Part shown: positions 37,523 through 46,553 of the stretch, in pieces
How positions within the stretch are numbered: position 1 is the stretch's first letter
How the letters are laid out: each line of letters opens with the position of its first letter
Assembly (NCBI RefSeq): GCF_005938645.2
Contig: NZ_CP042171.1
Span: 62,001-126,000 of the forward strand
DNA from: Pedobacter sp. KBS0701
GTDB lineage: Bacteria; Bacteroidota; Bacteroidia; Sphingobacteriales; Sphingobacteriaceae
Length of the DNA: 64,000 bases
Reading direction: 5' to 3'
Notes under the pieces: model-generated
Database searches by the model: none
What the model saw: only the letters and a program-made list of their open reading frames with translations
What the model was told of the DNA's origin: nothing
Program-made: the position numbers and the translations under genes

Positions 37523-37708
37523 AAATTTTTGATCATCTTCGGGTTAATTTTATATGTTTTAGATTTTTATTTCTTAATGTGTTGTATACCCTGCGCTGGC
37601 TTCAAAACGGCTATAGTTATGTTTTTTCTAATGGGATATCCTTCATACTTAACAAAAGGTTGCAATGCAAAAGATCCAGGCAACAGAAATTGCCTGGACT
37701 GTGGTTAC

Positions 37709-38323
37709 TCAATCATTAGGATCAGGTCCCTGAGCGATGTCCTGATGATTAATATTAAAATCCCCTCTTATCATTTTTGACACTATGCCCGGCTCACCGC
37801 CGATATCAGCAAGAAGAACACCACCGATATGCAGAACGATGAAGGAAAGCATATAATAAAGAGATTTTACATGGATGGCCTCCATGATTTCCTTTGCTTC
37901 CTTCGGACCATTTACCACCATAAAACCGGTAAAGAGTGAAGTAGCAAAAAGAGCATAAAAAATGATGTAAAGCCAGGACTTGAACTTATCTTTGGGCGAT
38001 GTCTGTTTTAAAAAAGGATTTTTGAAAGCAATTCCCTGAATAAAAGTAATGCCCATCCGAATCAAATATAAGCCTATAAGAACATATCCTGCAAGGATAT
38101 GATAGCTCCACATCGGCCCGCGGATTTCTTTCCCGATCGCAGCGGCATCAGCTTTTGAAAGCTGAATTCCTTTTTTCTGGAGCGTCTCCTTCAATATCTC
38201 TCCCATAGCATCCTTGTTCATCCACCCAAGCCTTAAAAAAACAGTTAAAAGTAGGAAAATTATGGCAAAGGCAATGGCCCAGTGTATTACACGGCTGGCC
38301 AGATTAAATCTTTTTTCTATCAT
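37709..38323 (-). CDS. Cytochrome b561-like membrane protein
   Basis: A 204-residue protein with four membrane helices. Likely haem ligands are His in ASRVIHWAIA, WSYHILAGY and IVLHIGGV; a further His lies in EAIHVKSLYY. This is the layout of the bacterial cytochrome b561/Ni-Fe hydrogenase B-type domain, which passes electrons in the inner membrane. There is a long loop between helices 1 and 2 (GEILKETLQKKGIQLSK) not seen in the smallest members. It starts 6 bp after the cation exporter and shares its strand, so the two are probably co-transcribed. Confidence 0.87.
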   Translation of the reverse strand: MIEKRFNLASRVIHWAIAFAIIFLLLTVFLRLGWMNKDAMGEILKETLQKKGIQLSKADAAAIGKEIRGPMWSYHILAGYVLIGLYLIRMGITFIQGIAFKNPFLKQTSPKDKFKSWLYIIFYALFATSLFTGFMVVNGPKEAKEIMEAIHVKSLYYMLSFIVLHIGGVLLADIGGEPGIVSKMIRGDFNINHQDIAQGPDPND

Positions 38324-38329
38324 AACAGG

Positions 38330-39217
38330 TTATAAATCATAAGGTTCAACGTGAATGAGTGCGTCTTTGATATGCAGTTCTGATGCCAGAAGCTCATCTT
38401 TGACCTGATGGGCGACCGAATGGGCGTGGAACACATTAATATTGCCATCCACCTCGATATGCATATCTACGTAATAATCAAGGCCCATTTTTCTTACAAA
38501 ACACTTCTCCACTCTTTTTACTTCCACATGCAGAGAAGCAATATGACTGATTGCTGAAACGAGTTCATCAGAAGGCGCCTTATCCATGATCTCTTCAAAG
38601 GCCGGGCGGATGATCTTAAAAGCATTATAGATGATAAAAAGGCAGGCGATCAGTGCTGCCCAGTCATCAAGACCTTCATAACCCTTTCCCAGGAAAATGG
38701 CTAAAGAAATTCCTATGAATGCAGCAATTGAAGTGATCGCATCACTCCTATGGTGATAGGCATCTGCAATCACCGCCTGGCTGCCTAATCTTTTGCCAAT
38801 AGAATATACGTAGCGAAAGAGGATCTCTTTTGTCAAAACAACAATTGCAAGTACAATAAGGGTATATTTCCTGGGAATATCATGCGGCGTGCGAATGAAT
38901 TCGACCGAATGGTAGCCGATCCAGCCTGCAGCTGCAAGCAGAAAAAATCCGATAAGGATGGCTGCCACCGGTTCAGCCTTACCATGTCCGTATGGATGGC
39001 CCTTATCAGCTGGCCGCTGTGCATATTTAAGTGCAATCCAGAGCAGCCCTGAACTGATTACATCTGCACCAGACTCTGTGGCATCGGCAATAAGTGCATA
39101 GGACTGGCCCAGGTGGCCAGAGATACCTTTGACAAAAATCAGGACAATACTGATGATAATGCCCAACTGGGTGGTGCGGATAGCCTCCGCAGATGAGCTT
39201 CTTTTTAAAGGCTCCAT
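38330..39217 (-). CDS. Cation diffusion facilitator (CDF) family metal exporter
   Basis: A 295-residue protein with six membrane helices and a cytoplasmic C-terminal domain. The metal-site motifs are SYALIADATESGADV on helix 2 and VIADAYHHRSDAITS on helix 5, giving the paired D-x-x-x-D and H-x-x-x-D ligands typical of zinc-type members. The C-terminal domain (about 215-295) has LDYYVDMHIEVDGN and HAHSVAHQVKD, the usual cytoplasmic metal-binding fold. It exports divalent cations (Zn, Co, Fe or Mn) with proton exchange; the metal is not certain. Confidence 0.95.
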   Translation of the reverse strand: MEPLKRSSSAEAIRTTQLGIIISIVLIFVKGISGHLGQSYALIADATESGADVISSGLLWIALKYAQRPADKGHPYGHGKAEPVAAILIGFFLLAAAGWIGYHSVEFIRTPHDIPRKYTLIVLAIVVLTKEILFRYVYSIGKRLGSQAVIADAYHHRSDAITSIAAFIGISLAIFLGKGYEGLDDWAALIACLFIIYNAFKIIRPAFEEIMDKAPSDELVSAISHIASLHVEVKRVEKCFVRKMGLDYYVDMHIEVDGNINVFHAHSVAHQVKDELLASELHIKDALIHVEPYDL

Positions 39218-39292
39218 AGAAATTTAAGATAAATTACAAAACAGAAATACACGCAAATGTATATCTGAGCTTAGTACCAGATTGATAAACGA

Positions 39293-39685
39293 TTAACTGA
39301 ATAGCGTGTAGCCAGGTTTCGGTGGCCTGAACAGTTTGATCGATGTGGCAAAAGCGAGAGCATCATCATAGAGAAAACTTAATACAGGATGTACACCTGA
39401 TGCTGCCAAAGGCAGAGTTACTTTAACAATATGCTGGAAAAGCGTTTGATGATGGCCTTGAAAAATCTTTTTGAATGGCAGTTTCATATCCCTGTCGGCA
39501 TCATTATCCCTGATATCCTTCCCAAGATAGTGCATGGAAATAAAGTCTGCAAAGCTAATCTTATTGTTCAGGGCACGGTGTTCGAGAAAATGGATAGCGA
39601 TATATGGTGCCTTTAGTAATTCCATCGTTCCCGGATTACTAAAAGAATAAAGAAAGACCATCAGGTATATCCAAACATTTCTCAC
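39293..39685 (-). CDS. Secreted or membrane-anchored protein of unknown function
   Basis: A 130-residue protein. An N-terminal hydrophobic segment (NVWIYLMVFLYSFS) could be a signal or anchor. The rest is compact, with FLEHRALNNKISFADFISMHYLGKDI and DRDMKLPFKKIFQGHH. No cysteines pair up and no domain was recognised. Codon use and the clear Lys/Asp-rich central part make it a plausible gene. It stands alone upstream of the cation exporter on the same strand (75-bp gap). Confidence 0.65.
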   Translation of the reverse strand: MRNVWIYLMVFLYSFSNPGTMELLKAPYIAIHFLEHRALNNKISFADFISMHYLGKDIRDNDADRDMKLPFKKIFQGHHQTLFQHIVKVTLPLAASGVHPVLSFLYDDALAFATSIKLFRPPKPGYTLFS

Positions 39686-39887
39686 CTGGCAAAAATAACC
39701 ATTTTTATCCGGAGATAAACTACCAAAAATTCGATCAGGTAATTCCTCTTAAATAAAAAACATTTAGCGGTCTTGCCTGAGCTCCTGAATTTACCTGGTA
39801 AATGCCTTGTCGGTTAAAAAAGAGAAGCGTTTAAGCGTTGATAAAATAATCCTACGTTACCCGGTTTGGGATCCCATTTCTGAATTT

Positions 39888-39960
39888 TTAATTGCCAAGT
39901 TTATAGGTTAAACCTAAAAAACGGTTGCTATCGTTACTAACTAATATTTGATCATCCGGA
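39888..39960 (-). pseudogene. Possible outer-membrane protein C-terminal remnant
   Basis: A short minus-strand frame ends in SNRFLGLTYKLGN and a stop (TTA on the plus strand at 39888-39890). This is the form of a final beta-barrel strand of an outer-membrane protein. No upstream barrel sequence remains. It is directly joined to the TetR-like fragment. Confidence 0.3.
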
Positions 39961-40101
39961 CAGGCTTCCAAAATAAGTGGAGATCAGTTTTCTGTTCACA
40001 TTGGCCGTATTGATGCCTGAAAATTCATCTTTTTCAAAGATCTTACTCACCGCTTTTATCAGATTCTCCCTGATACGCCATCTTACTTTCAGATGTTTTT
40101 A
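39952..40101 (-). pseudogene. Remnant of a TetR-type regulator N-terminus
   Basis: A minus-strand frame reads RWRIRENLIKAVSKIFEKD, FSGINTANVNRKLISTYFGS, which matches the first helix and recognition-helix end of a TetR-family DNA-binding domain, with about ten residues of the helix-turn-helix missing in the middle. There is no start codon and the frame ends after LSG at a TGA (39952-39954). Confidence 0.4.
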
Positions 40102-40370
40102 TTAATGATTTATATTACCATGATGTCTATTGTTTACTATATAATATCCACTGCAGGGTACTCCTAATTTACCTTTTCAATATGAAAATTTATAGTGAAT
40201 ATGATGAATAAAATTTAATTAGTTATGCACGATAGCTATGCAAAATTATGCTAAGCAAAGCCTTCAAGTGGTAAACATATGTGCTATAAAATTGGCTAAA
40301 TTAACCATTTACAAAAAAATGCAATGGTTAATTTTATATGACTTAAATGTTTATCTAACCAAAAAATCAC

Positions 40371-41612
40371 ATGAAAAAAAAACTATTTAGTGTATTTGCA
40401 TTGGCGCTTGTAATGGCAAGTTGCTCAAAAAATGAGACAGATATGTCGGATAAAAATGTCAATTTGAACGCGGACTCTTCAAAAAAGGCAACAGTAGAAG
40501 GCACCGCATCTATTGATGCATCAACCGTACAACAAACTATTAAAGGCTTTGGCGGGGCAAATATTGTTGCCTGGACGGGAGATTTAACCAGCGCACAAAG
40601 AACCACTGCTTTCTCGCCAACAAATGGTATAGGTTTAAGTATCGTGCGGGTAAGGGTGCCCAATTCCAGTTCAGAATTCGCCGCTGAAAAAGCAACTATT
40701 GATGCCTGTAAATCATTCGGCGGATCGGCTATTGCATCGGCATGGTCTGCACCCGCTTCTATGAAAACAAATAACAGCATTGTAGGTGGTAAAATTAATA
40801 CCGCCTCTTATGGTGCTTATGCCGCACATTTAAGTGCTTTTAATAGTGCCGTTGGAGGTCTCGCAGCGATCAGTCCTACCAATGAGCCAGATTACAAGGT
40901 AAATTATGAATCAATGGAACTGACGGCGTCAGAAGTGGCTGATTTTGTAGCCGCACAAGGTAACAATTGTGGTGCCCCCATTATGGCACCAGAACCTTTT
41001 CAGATGAATCAGACCTACATCAATACCTACCTCAGTAATGCCACAGCAAAATCTAAAACCAGTTTTGTTTGCGGGCACATCTATGGCAAAACGCCTTACA
41101 ACTTAGGGAATGTGGGTAAACCGGTTTGGATGACAGAACATTATACCAATTCCAGCATCAGCGGTGATGACTGGGCAAATGCCATGAATGCTGCCAAAGA
41201 AATCCACGATTGTATGAATGCCGGCTGGAGTGCTTATGTGTGGTGGTACATCAGAAGAAGCTACGGTCCGATGAGTGAAAGTGGCAATATCCAGAAAGTA
41301 GGTTATGTGATGGCGCATTATGCCCGCTATGTACGCCCTGGGTACAGCAAAATATCCTGTACTTCCAATCCTACCCCTGGGGTTTACGTAACCGCATACA
41401 AAAGCGGATCTAAACTGGTTATTGTAATCGTAAACCAAAATAACGCCGTAACCTATCAGGCATTTGGTTACAGTGGCATCAGCGTAAGTGGATTTAACCG
41501 TTACTTCACCACCAGTACAACCAATCTGGGCACCAACAGCTTGGCTGTTGCAGGGGGAAGCTTCGGGATTAACCTCGCAGCTTCAAGCGTAACCACCCTG
41601 GTATCTTATTAA
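40371..41612 (+). CDS. GH30 family glucuronoxylanase-like lipoprotein
   Basis: A 413-residue enzyme. The N-terminus is a lipoprotein signal (LFSVFALALVMASC, Cys near residue 17). The barrel begins with QQTIKGFGGANIVAW and contains the acid/base Glu in AISPTNEPDY and the nucleophile Glu in KPVWMTEHY. The pattern VWWYIRRSYGPMSESG and YVRPGYSKI matches subfamily 8, glucuronoxylan endo-xylanases, with the C-terminal beta-sandwich at about 330-413. It is surface- or periplasm-anchored and should cut xylan carrying glucuronic acid. It stands apart from the glycoside hydrolase run at 47.5-55 kb but fits it in substrate. Confidence 0.92.
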   Translation: MKKKLFSVFALALVMASCSKNETDMSDKNVNLNADSSKKATVEGTASIDASTVQQTIKGFGGANIVAWTGDLTSAQRTTAFSPTNGIGLSIVRVRVPNSSSEFAAEKATIDACKSFGGSAIASAWSAPASMKTNNSIVGGKINTASYGAYAAHLSAFNSAVGGLAAISPTNEPDYKVNYESMELTASEVADFVAAQGNNCGAPIMAPEPFQMNQTYINTYLSNATAKSKTSFVCGHIYGKTPYNLGNVGKPVWMTEHYTNSSISGDDWANAMNAAKEIHDCMNAGWSAYVWWYIRRSYGPMSESGNIQKVGYVMAHYARYVRPGYSKISCTSNPTPGVYVTAYKSGSKLVIVIVNQNNAVTYQAFGYSGISVSGFNRYFTTSTTNLGTNSLAVAGGSFGINLAASSVTTLVSY

Positions 41613-41734
41613 TGTAAATTCGATACTGGTTCTATTACATTTTGCAGCCCTCACTGGCGCAAGTTTTGGTGCATAAGGCAACGGGCCGGATGAATGTGCA
41701 TTTACGATAGTTAAATAGTAAATTTTCTATTTAA

Positions 41735-41800
41735 GGTAATTTGTTAATTTAACGAAAGCACATCCCGGCTCTTTTGAGGCTTGACGCTAAGACTTGCGTT
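41735..41800 (+). repeat. Dispersed repeat copy 1
   Basis: TTTGTTAATTTAAC followed by GAAAGCACATCCCGGCT and CTAAGACTTGCGTTA. A second, diverged copy is at 55165-55232 (TTTGTTAATTTAACTGAAGC, GCACTAAGACTTGTGTTA). Both lie between genes in the plus orientation. Confidence 0.55.
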
Positions 41801-41888
41801 AGGTGAGGTTAGCTTTGCGAAATTTGTACGAACGATACCCGTGTGTTCCATGTCATTAGGTTAAGCCATTGGCACAAGGGAAATAATT

Positions 41889-41954
41889 TAACCACAGATA
41901 AGAAGGATGCACACAGATATAAAATCCGTGTTTATATGCGCGCATCTGTGGTTA
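41889..41954. repeat. Hairpin repeat element of the Bacteroidota 'ccacagat' type
   Basis: The outer arms TAACCACAGAT (41889-41899) and ATCTGTGGTTA (41944-41954) are perfect complements. An inner pair, ACACAGAT and ATCCGTGT, matches with one mismatch, so the 66 bp can fold as a nested hairpin. Elements of this general form (accacagat...cacagat...atccgtgt...atctgtggt) are common between genes in Bacteroidota from my recollection; no search was run. Confidence 0.6.
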
Positions 41955-42095
41955 AAAACCTTAACTTAATGATACTGGGCCTTTGCGAGGCAGCGGGGGG
42001 TAATATAACGGCTCAAATGCTACAGCAGCTCAATAGGTATGAAAGCATTATTGAAAACAGCGTAGGATTGACTGACCAGGCAATATAACGGTAAC

Positions 42096-42680
42096 TCATC
42101 CTAAAGCTGCAACGATATCCGGGGCTGTAATTCCTGCCACTATACCACCAAATATACAAAAACCAGCCAGGATAAACATTGGAATGGCGGCAACCATATC
42201 GTACATTGGCCTGCTTTCTCTAACCTGGATAAAGTATTCGTTGTAATTAAACAGCTCTGCTGGAAATAACCCCGCAACTACTTTTTCAAAGGAAGAAACA
42301 CTTGATCCTCCTACAATATTTAAACAATAGCTGCCGATATCCGCTCGGAAACGGTTCATTTCCATTCGCCCGGTGTCGAAGCCATTGAGACGTGGACTGA
42401 AAATGGATCTTGGTAAAGAGATATTTTCACCTGAGGATACCTTGCTTAATTTCAATTGAAACTTATCTACCGGGGTGCGCCTAAATAATTTCCCTTTTTG
42501 CCATATCGCATAGATTCCCGGCCTGCTGATCTCAAAAGTGACTTCCTTTTGGGTAAAAGGAATCTCAACGATCATTTCTCCATTAAAAATACCTTTGAGC
42601 ATTAGGATCGCTTTAACAAGGATAAATACCCCAATGGGTACCAGACAAAAAAATAAAACCCTGATTATGGTTAAGCTCAT
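42096..42680 (-). CDS. Membrane protein of unknown function
   Basis: A 194-residue protein with an N-terminal helix (about 5-28, IIRVLFFCLVPIGVFILVKAIL) and a C-terminal pair of helices (about 162-190, MVAAIPMFILAGFCIFGGIVAGI). The middle 110 residues are soluble and beta-rich, with TQKEVTFEISRPGIYAIWQKG. It starts with a proper ATG and no overlap. No family was recognised. It converges on the region of remnants upstream of the xylanase. Confidence 0.68.
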   Translation of the reverse strand: MSLTIIRVLFFCLVPIGVFILVKAILMLKGIFNGEMIVEIPFTQKEVTFEISRPGIYAIWQKGKLFRRTPVDKFQLKLSKVSSGENISLPRSIFSPRLNGFDTGRMEMNRFRADIGSYCLNIVGGSSVSSFEKVVAGLFPAELFNYNEYFIQVRESRPMYDMVAAIPMFILAGFCIFGGIVAGITAPDIVAALG

Positions 42681-42988
42681 TTTATTAAATTATTTAAGGC
42701 ATGCTGGACTTCTTGCTATCCTGCAAATATATCGCCAATAAAATCATGAATTTGAAAGAGGTATCATTGAGGCTGAAGCCCGGCAAAACTAATGGTTACC
42801 ACAGGTTTTAAGTAGAACGTATTTTCCATTTCAAAATATTATGATACTATCATCAGGATATATTCTAAATAACTGATATGGGCAAAGGTAAAGCATTCGA
42901 AAAGCATTGTCAACGAGGTGCCTATATGTAAGTGAGTTACCAAAAAGTCAGTTTTCTGGAAATAAGTAGGTCTATTTTAATATAACCT
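42681..42988. other. Gap between two unknown genes
   Basis: About 308 bp without a gene or clear regulatory site. Both flanking genes are on the minus strand, so it should hold the promoter for the gene at 42096-42680. No hairpin with a T-run was seen. Confidence 0.35.
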
Positions 42989-43573
42989 TTATTTTCCGCA
43001 ATTGACTGGTCTATCCAATAATTCGCCATGTGCAAGTTTAAATTCAATGGAGCGATTGAGTTTTTCTTCATCTTTACCGCTCCGGGGATTGAACTCGTTA
43101 CCATAAACAGAGAGCGTTAGTTTATGCGCTTTTTTTAATGCGGCTTTAAATACTGTCAATTTATCATCGCCTTTTGCAAATGGATCACCAAAATTTTTGC
43201 CATCCAGAAGAAATTGAATTCTATTGCCATTTTTAGCGTTTGAGCTAATGTAATCTATACCGCCGTAATTACCATCTCCATAGCTATCACTATATTCGAT
43301 AAGAAAACCGGGCTTCCCCTTTTCTGTACAATTAAGCCACAAGCTCATCTCATAGTCTTTATTAGAATAGTTGAATAGGCGGTCGGCATCTTTTTTAAAA
43401 CGCAAAATAAACCAGCCATCCTTAGGTAATGATTTTTTCCAGGATGAAAGTTGCTTTTCTGACAATGTTTCGGGTACCTGTAAAATATGGTCGTTTGTTT
43501 GGGCTTGTAAAGCATACATGCTGATCGTTAGCAGTAATGTTAAAATTCCTTTGCTAAATCTGGTTAAAATCAT
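42989..43573 (-). CDS. Secreted protein of unknown function
   Basis: A 194-residue protein with a signal peptide (GILTLLLTISMYALQAQ, cleavage after AQ). The mature part is polar, with EYSDSYGDGNYGGIDYISS, which could be a calcium loop, and KLTVFKAALKKAHKLTLSVYGNEFNPRSG. It ends in a single Cys near the C-terminus (NCGK). It is probably periplasmic. No domain was recognised. Confidence 0.7.
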   Translation of the reverse strand: MILTRFSKGILTLLLTISMYALQAQTNDHILQVPETLSEKQLSSWKKSLPKDGWFILRFKKDADRLFNYSNKDYEMSLWLNCTEKGKPGFLIEYSDSYGDGNYGGIDYISSNAKNGNRIQFLLDGKNFGDPFAKGDDKLTVFKAALKKAHKLTLSVYGNEFNPRSGKDEEKLNRSIEFKLAHGELLDRPVNCGK

Positions 43574-43619
43574 AAGGTCAATTTTTGTAAAAGTAAACTA
43601 ATCAAATAGGTTAGGACTA

Positions 43620-43840
43620 TTATAAACAAAAAACAATTTCCTTTGCAGACTTTGCTTTTTCTACGAGTAGGTCAAACTGCCCAAATAGTTGGTCGGGATG
43701 AGCTTCAAGTTTTTTAAAACTATGATCGCAATAACCACGCCAGTCAAAATGTGTGTGCCATAAATCAAATCAGGCATATTCAGGGTCATTCGAAGTTAGA
43801 TCCTGAACAGTTCCTGTTTTTTACCCAAAGGCTTTTATAA
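43620..43840 (-). pseudogene. Decayed protein-coding remnant of unknown family
   Basis: The minus strand reads FDLWHTHFDWRGYCDHSFKKLEAHPDQLFGQFDLLVEK, in pieces, ending ...KEIVFCL at a stop (43620-43622), with two in-frame stops upstream (…NDPEYA* and …IKAFG*). The text is protein-like and has no start codon. It sits between two live genes in the same orientation. The family was not recognised. Confidence 0.45.
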
Positions 43841-43892
43841 TAAAGTCTAAGTTCCTAAGGTTTTAGCCTGCTCATATTGCTGGATCTCAGCT

Positions 43893-44372
43893 TTATTTGT
43901 GAAATAGTTTTTCCAGCCCATACACATCGTTTTTTGTCAATAAGTCAAGTATTTCATTCTGCATATTAATGATTTCTGTTGTAGCGTTGTTTTGCTCAAT
44001 GAAATGGTCAAGTACGCTAAATCTGTTTTTCAGTGTTTCCATTAAATGGTTATCACTAAAATTAGTGTTCAATAGTTTACGTTTAGCTTCCTGGAAAATT
44101 ACCCTCCCTTCTTTTAAGGTCATATCATTTGGCCCACTGTCTTCATTTTCTTCAAGGTCATCAATGCCATCGTCTTCCCAAAAACATATCCCACAAATAT
44201 CAAATGAATCTCTTTCTTCCAATGTTAAATAACCACAAACAGGGCAGGAGTTTTTTAAAATGTCTGCACTATTTACATCCACTCTCTGCTTACCAATTTT
44301 CAGTGGGAAGTTCTTTTGAAAAAAGTTTCTCCGTTCTTTAAAATTGTCGGTATAATTTTCCTGTTCTTCCAT
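43893..44372 (-). CDS. CPCC-type cysteine-rich protein
   Basis: A 159-residue protein. The signature is CPVCGYLTLEERDSFDICGICFWEDDG, with two C-x-x-C pairs about 17 residues apart, which matches the Cys-rich CPCC domain (usually starting CPCCGY; here CPVCGY). The pairs probably bind a metal such as zinc. The domain is followed by GPNDMTLKEGRVIFQ, as in family members. These small proteins are widespread and their function is unknown. The protein has no signal, so it is cytoplasmic. Confidence 0.85.
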   Translation of the reverse strand: MEEQENYTDNFKERRNFFQKNFPLKIGKQRVDVNSADILKNSCPVCGYLTLEERDSFDICGICFWEDDGIDDLEENEDSGPNDMTLKEGRVIFQEAKRKLLNTNFSDNHLMETLKNRFSVLDHFIEQNNATTEIINMQNEILDLLTKNDVYGLEKLFHK

Positions 44373-44614
44373 TTGTGGGGTGTCTTTTAAGCTGATTGTT
44401 AATGTTTTTTGGTTTGGCGATGTGACGGATTTAAGGTAATAATTAATTAAGATTTTTTCAAAGAGATTAGATATTCATTTTAATGAAAGTACATTATGAT
44501 GGTTGCAGCAGGCCTTGGATGCTAAAAGAATTACCTTGGTAGGTGAGCCGTACAGACAAAATATTTGAGCTGTAGGAGAAAGTTTTGGACGTTTCGAATG
44601 TTGATCTTTGTTTC

Positions 44615-45586
44615 ATGAACAACATCGAAAAAATTCAGTTGGGTCAAAATGGCCCGCTCGTGTCTAAACTTGGTTTAGGCTGTATGCGCATGTCTTCAAT
44701 TTGGGGCGGTTCTACACCCGATGAAACAGAAAGCATTGCTACGATCCATGAAGCCTTAGATCGTGGCATTAATTTTTTGAATACAGGAGATTTCTATGGC
44801 GCTGGTCATAACGAAATGTTAATTGGAAAAGCCATTAAAGATAGGCGTGATGATGCCTTTATCAGTGTGAAATTCGGAGCCATTTTTCACAATGGTGAGT
44901 GGCTGGGATTGGATTTAAGGCCCATCGCAATCAAAAATTTTATCAATTATTCGCTCACCCGTTTGGGGATTGAAACCATCGACCTGTACCAGCCTAGCCG
45001 AATGGATGGGAGTGTACCGGTAGAAGACATCATCGGAACCGTTGCCGACCTGGTTAAAGAGGGGAAAGTGCGCCACATTGGTGTTTCTGAAATTACGGCT
45101 GAGCAGCTTCGCAAGGCAAACGATGTTTATCCCATCAGTGCGCTCGAAATCGGTTATTCATTGGCCGACCGTCAAATAGAAAATGATTTGTTGCCTGCAG
45201 CAAAAGAATTGGGCATTGCCGTAGTGGCCTTTGCCAATACCGCTGAAGGCTTATTAACCGGTGAAATGAAAGCACCACTTGCAGAAAATGATTATCATAA
45301 TCATTTCTCCCGTTTTCAGGGTGAAAACCTGGTTTATAACCTCGAAAAAGTAGAAGTATTGAAACAATTGGCCGACAACAAAGGCTGTACACCTACACAG
45401 CTTGCTATTGCCTGGGTAAAGGAGCAGGGCGACAATATTATGCCTTTAGTTAGCATGAGCCGCAGATCGCGCCTGCCCGAAAATATTAAAGCGCTCGATA
45501 TTGTATTTACACCGCAGGAAATGAATACTTTAAATACTACATTTGCAGTAGGTGCCATACGTGGCGGAACTTATTTACAACGTTAA
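44615..45586 (+). CDS. Aldo/keto reductase
   Basis: A protein of 323 residues from the ATG at 44615; a TTG 30 bp upstream is also in frame but less likely. The (beta/alpha)8 fold shows LGLGCMRMS at the start, then GINFLNTGDFYGAGHNEMLIGKAI with the catalytic Asp and Tyr, ISVKFGAIF with the catalytic Lys, and the region DLYQPSRMDG in place of the usual His. The NADPH-binding end has LVSMSRRSRLPENIKALDI. An AraC regulator starts immediately after the stop, so the pair is one unit. Substrate unknown. Confidence 0.93.
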   Translation: MNNIEKIQLGQNGPLVSKLGLGCMRMSSIWGGSTPDETESIATIHEALDRGINFLNTGDFYGAGHNEMLIGKAIKDRRDDAFISVKFGAIFHNGEWLGLDLRPIAIKNFINYSLTRLGIETIDLYQPSRMDGSVPVEDIIGTVADLVKEGKVRHIGVSEITAEQLRKANDVYPISALEIGYSLADRQIENDLLPAAKELGIAVVAFANTAEGLLTGEMKAPLAENDYHNHFSRFQGENLVYNLEKVEVLKQLADNKGCTPTQLAIAWVKEQGDNIMPLVSMSRRSRLPENIKALDIVFTPQEMNTLNTTFAVGAIRGGTYLQR

Positions 45587-46399
45587 ATGACGAGTCCAGC
45601 AGAAATTCTCCCCGGTGTAATTTTTTATTCTTACCTCTCTGCCGAGCGGAAAGAGAAAGTGTGCTTTTGGAACCACCATACCCTGGTATTACAGGTTTCG
45701 GGGCAGTTCACCTTACAAACCGTTGGACAAAGTATTTCGATGACCGGAGGAGAACTGATGTTGATTGGCAAAAACCAGCTGGGAACGCTCACCAAAACAC
45801 CGCTGCCCGGAGGAAACTATGAAACCGTCGTCATATCCCTGCAGGAAGACCTTTTACGAAAGATCGTGTTAGAGGAAAAACTCGAAGCAGACCGTAAATA
45901 TACTGGTCCGCCAAACATTTTAATTCCGTCGAACGAATTCTTGCAGGGCTATTTTCAGTCTATTATCCCTTATGCCCGAAGCTCGGGTGCCACCATGACC
46001 GATGAAATGGGTATTTTGAAAGTGAAAGAAGGAATTAAACTGCTATTACTTGCCCTGCCGGCACTGCGTAACTTTTTATTCGACTTTTCAGAACCGCATA
46101 AAATAGACCTGGAAAAGTTTATGCTGAGCAACTTTCATTTTAATGTGCCGATCGAAAAATTCGCTCAGCTTACCGGTCGCAGCCTGGCTGGTTTCAAACG
46201 CGATTTTATGAAGACATTCGGTGCGCCACCCCGCCAATGGCTGCAGGATAAACGCCTAAGGGAAGCCAAACACCTCATCGAAAGCAAACATCAGAAACCT
46301 TCTGCCATTTACCTCGACCTGGGCTTTGAAAGTCTGTCGCACTTCTCGCATTCTTTTAAAAAGAAGTTCGGCATGGCACCTACTGCATTAAATTCGTAA
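45587..46399 (+). CDS. AraC-family transcriptional regulator
   Basis: A 270-residue protein starting directly after the reductase stop (0-bp gap). The N-terminal half is a cupin-type sensing domain (about 10-150, VLQVSGQFTLQTVGQS). The C-terminal half has the double helix-turn-helix of AraC: FAQLTGRSLAGFKRDFMKTFG, PRQWLQDKRLREAKHLIES, then YLDLGFESLSHFSHSFKKKFG. It probably controls the adjacent reductase gene. The signal is unknown. Confidence 0.93.
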   Translation: MTSPAEILPGVIFYSYLSAERKEKVCFWNHHTLVLQVSGQFTLQTVGQSISMTGGELMLIGKNQLGTLTKTPLPGGNYETVVISLQEDLLRKIVLEEKLEADRKYTGPPNILIPSNEFLQGYFQSIIPYARSSGATMTDEMGILKVKEGIKLLLLALPALRNFLFDFSEPHKIDLEKFMLSNFHFNVPIEKFAQLTGRSLAGFKRDFMKTFGAPPRQWLQDKRLREAKHLIESKHQKPSAIYLDLGFESLSHFSHSFKKKFGMAPTALNS

Positions 46400-46553
46400 G
46401 GTATAATTATGAAGACATGCTGCGGCTGTTATTTTATGATAAATTAACGAGAGTTATGGGGCATAATTAAAATATACCAGACTTTCTGGCCAACCAGGAA
46501 TATGCGCAAAGGCCAGCATAAAGATTTACTAAAGTACTGATTGGACTGTCTTG

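Larger units (their letters stand above)
39686..40370. other. Long gap holding remnants, upstream of the GH30 gene
   Basis: About 685 bp with no intact gene. On the minus strand it contains the TetR-like and outer-membrane-protein-like fragments listed separately. The right-hand 200 bp is very AT-rich and should contain the GH30 promoter, but no good promoter match was found. Confidence 0.5.
41613..42095. other. Non-coding gap with a dispersed repeat and a hairpin element
   Basis: About 480 bp. It contains one copy of a dispersed repeat (41735-41800) and a hairpin element (41889-41954), listed separately. An 81-codon open frame (41843-42088) spans the hairpin; its last part, ending QMLQQLNRYESIIENSVGL, reads like protein and may be the tail of a decayed gene, but I cannot name it. 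Confidence 0.45.

Noticed and set aside
37529..37780. 83-codon plus-strand frame after the hydroxylase gene
   Set aside because: It overlaps the 3' end of the cytochrome b561-like gene on the other strand and its composition is unlike the neighbours.
41843..42088. 81-codon open frame in the gap after the xylanase
   Set aside because: Its first half is the hairpin repeat read as protein; only the last 30 or so residues look coding, without a start.
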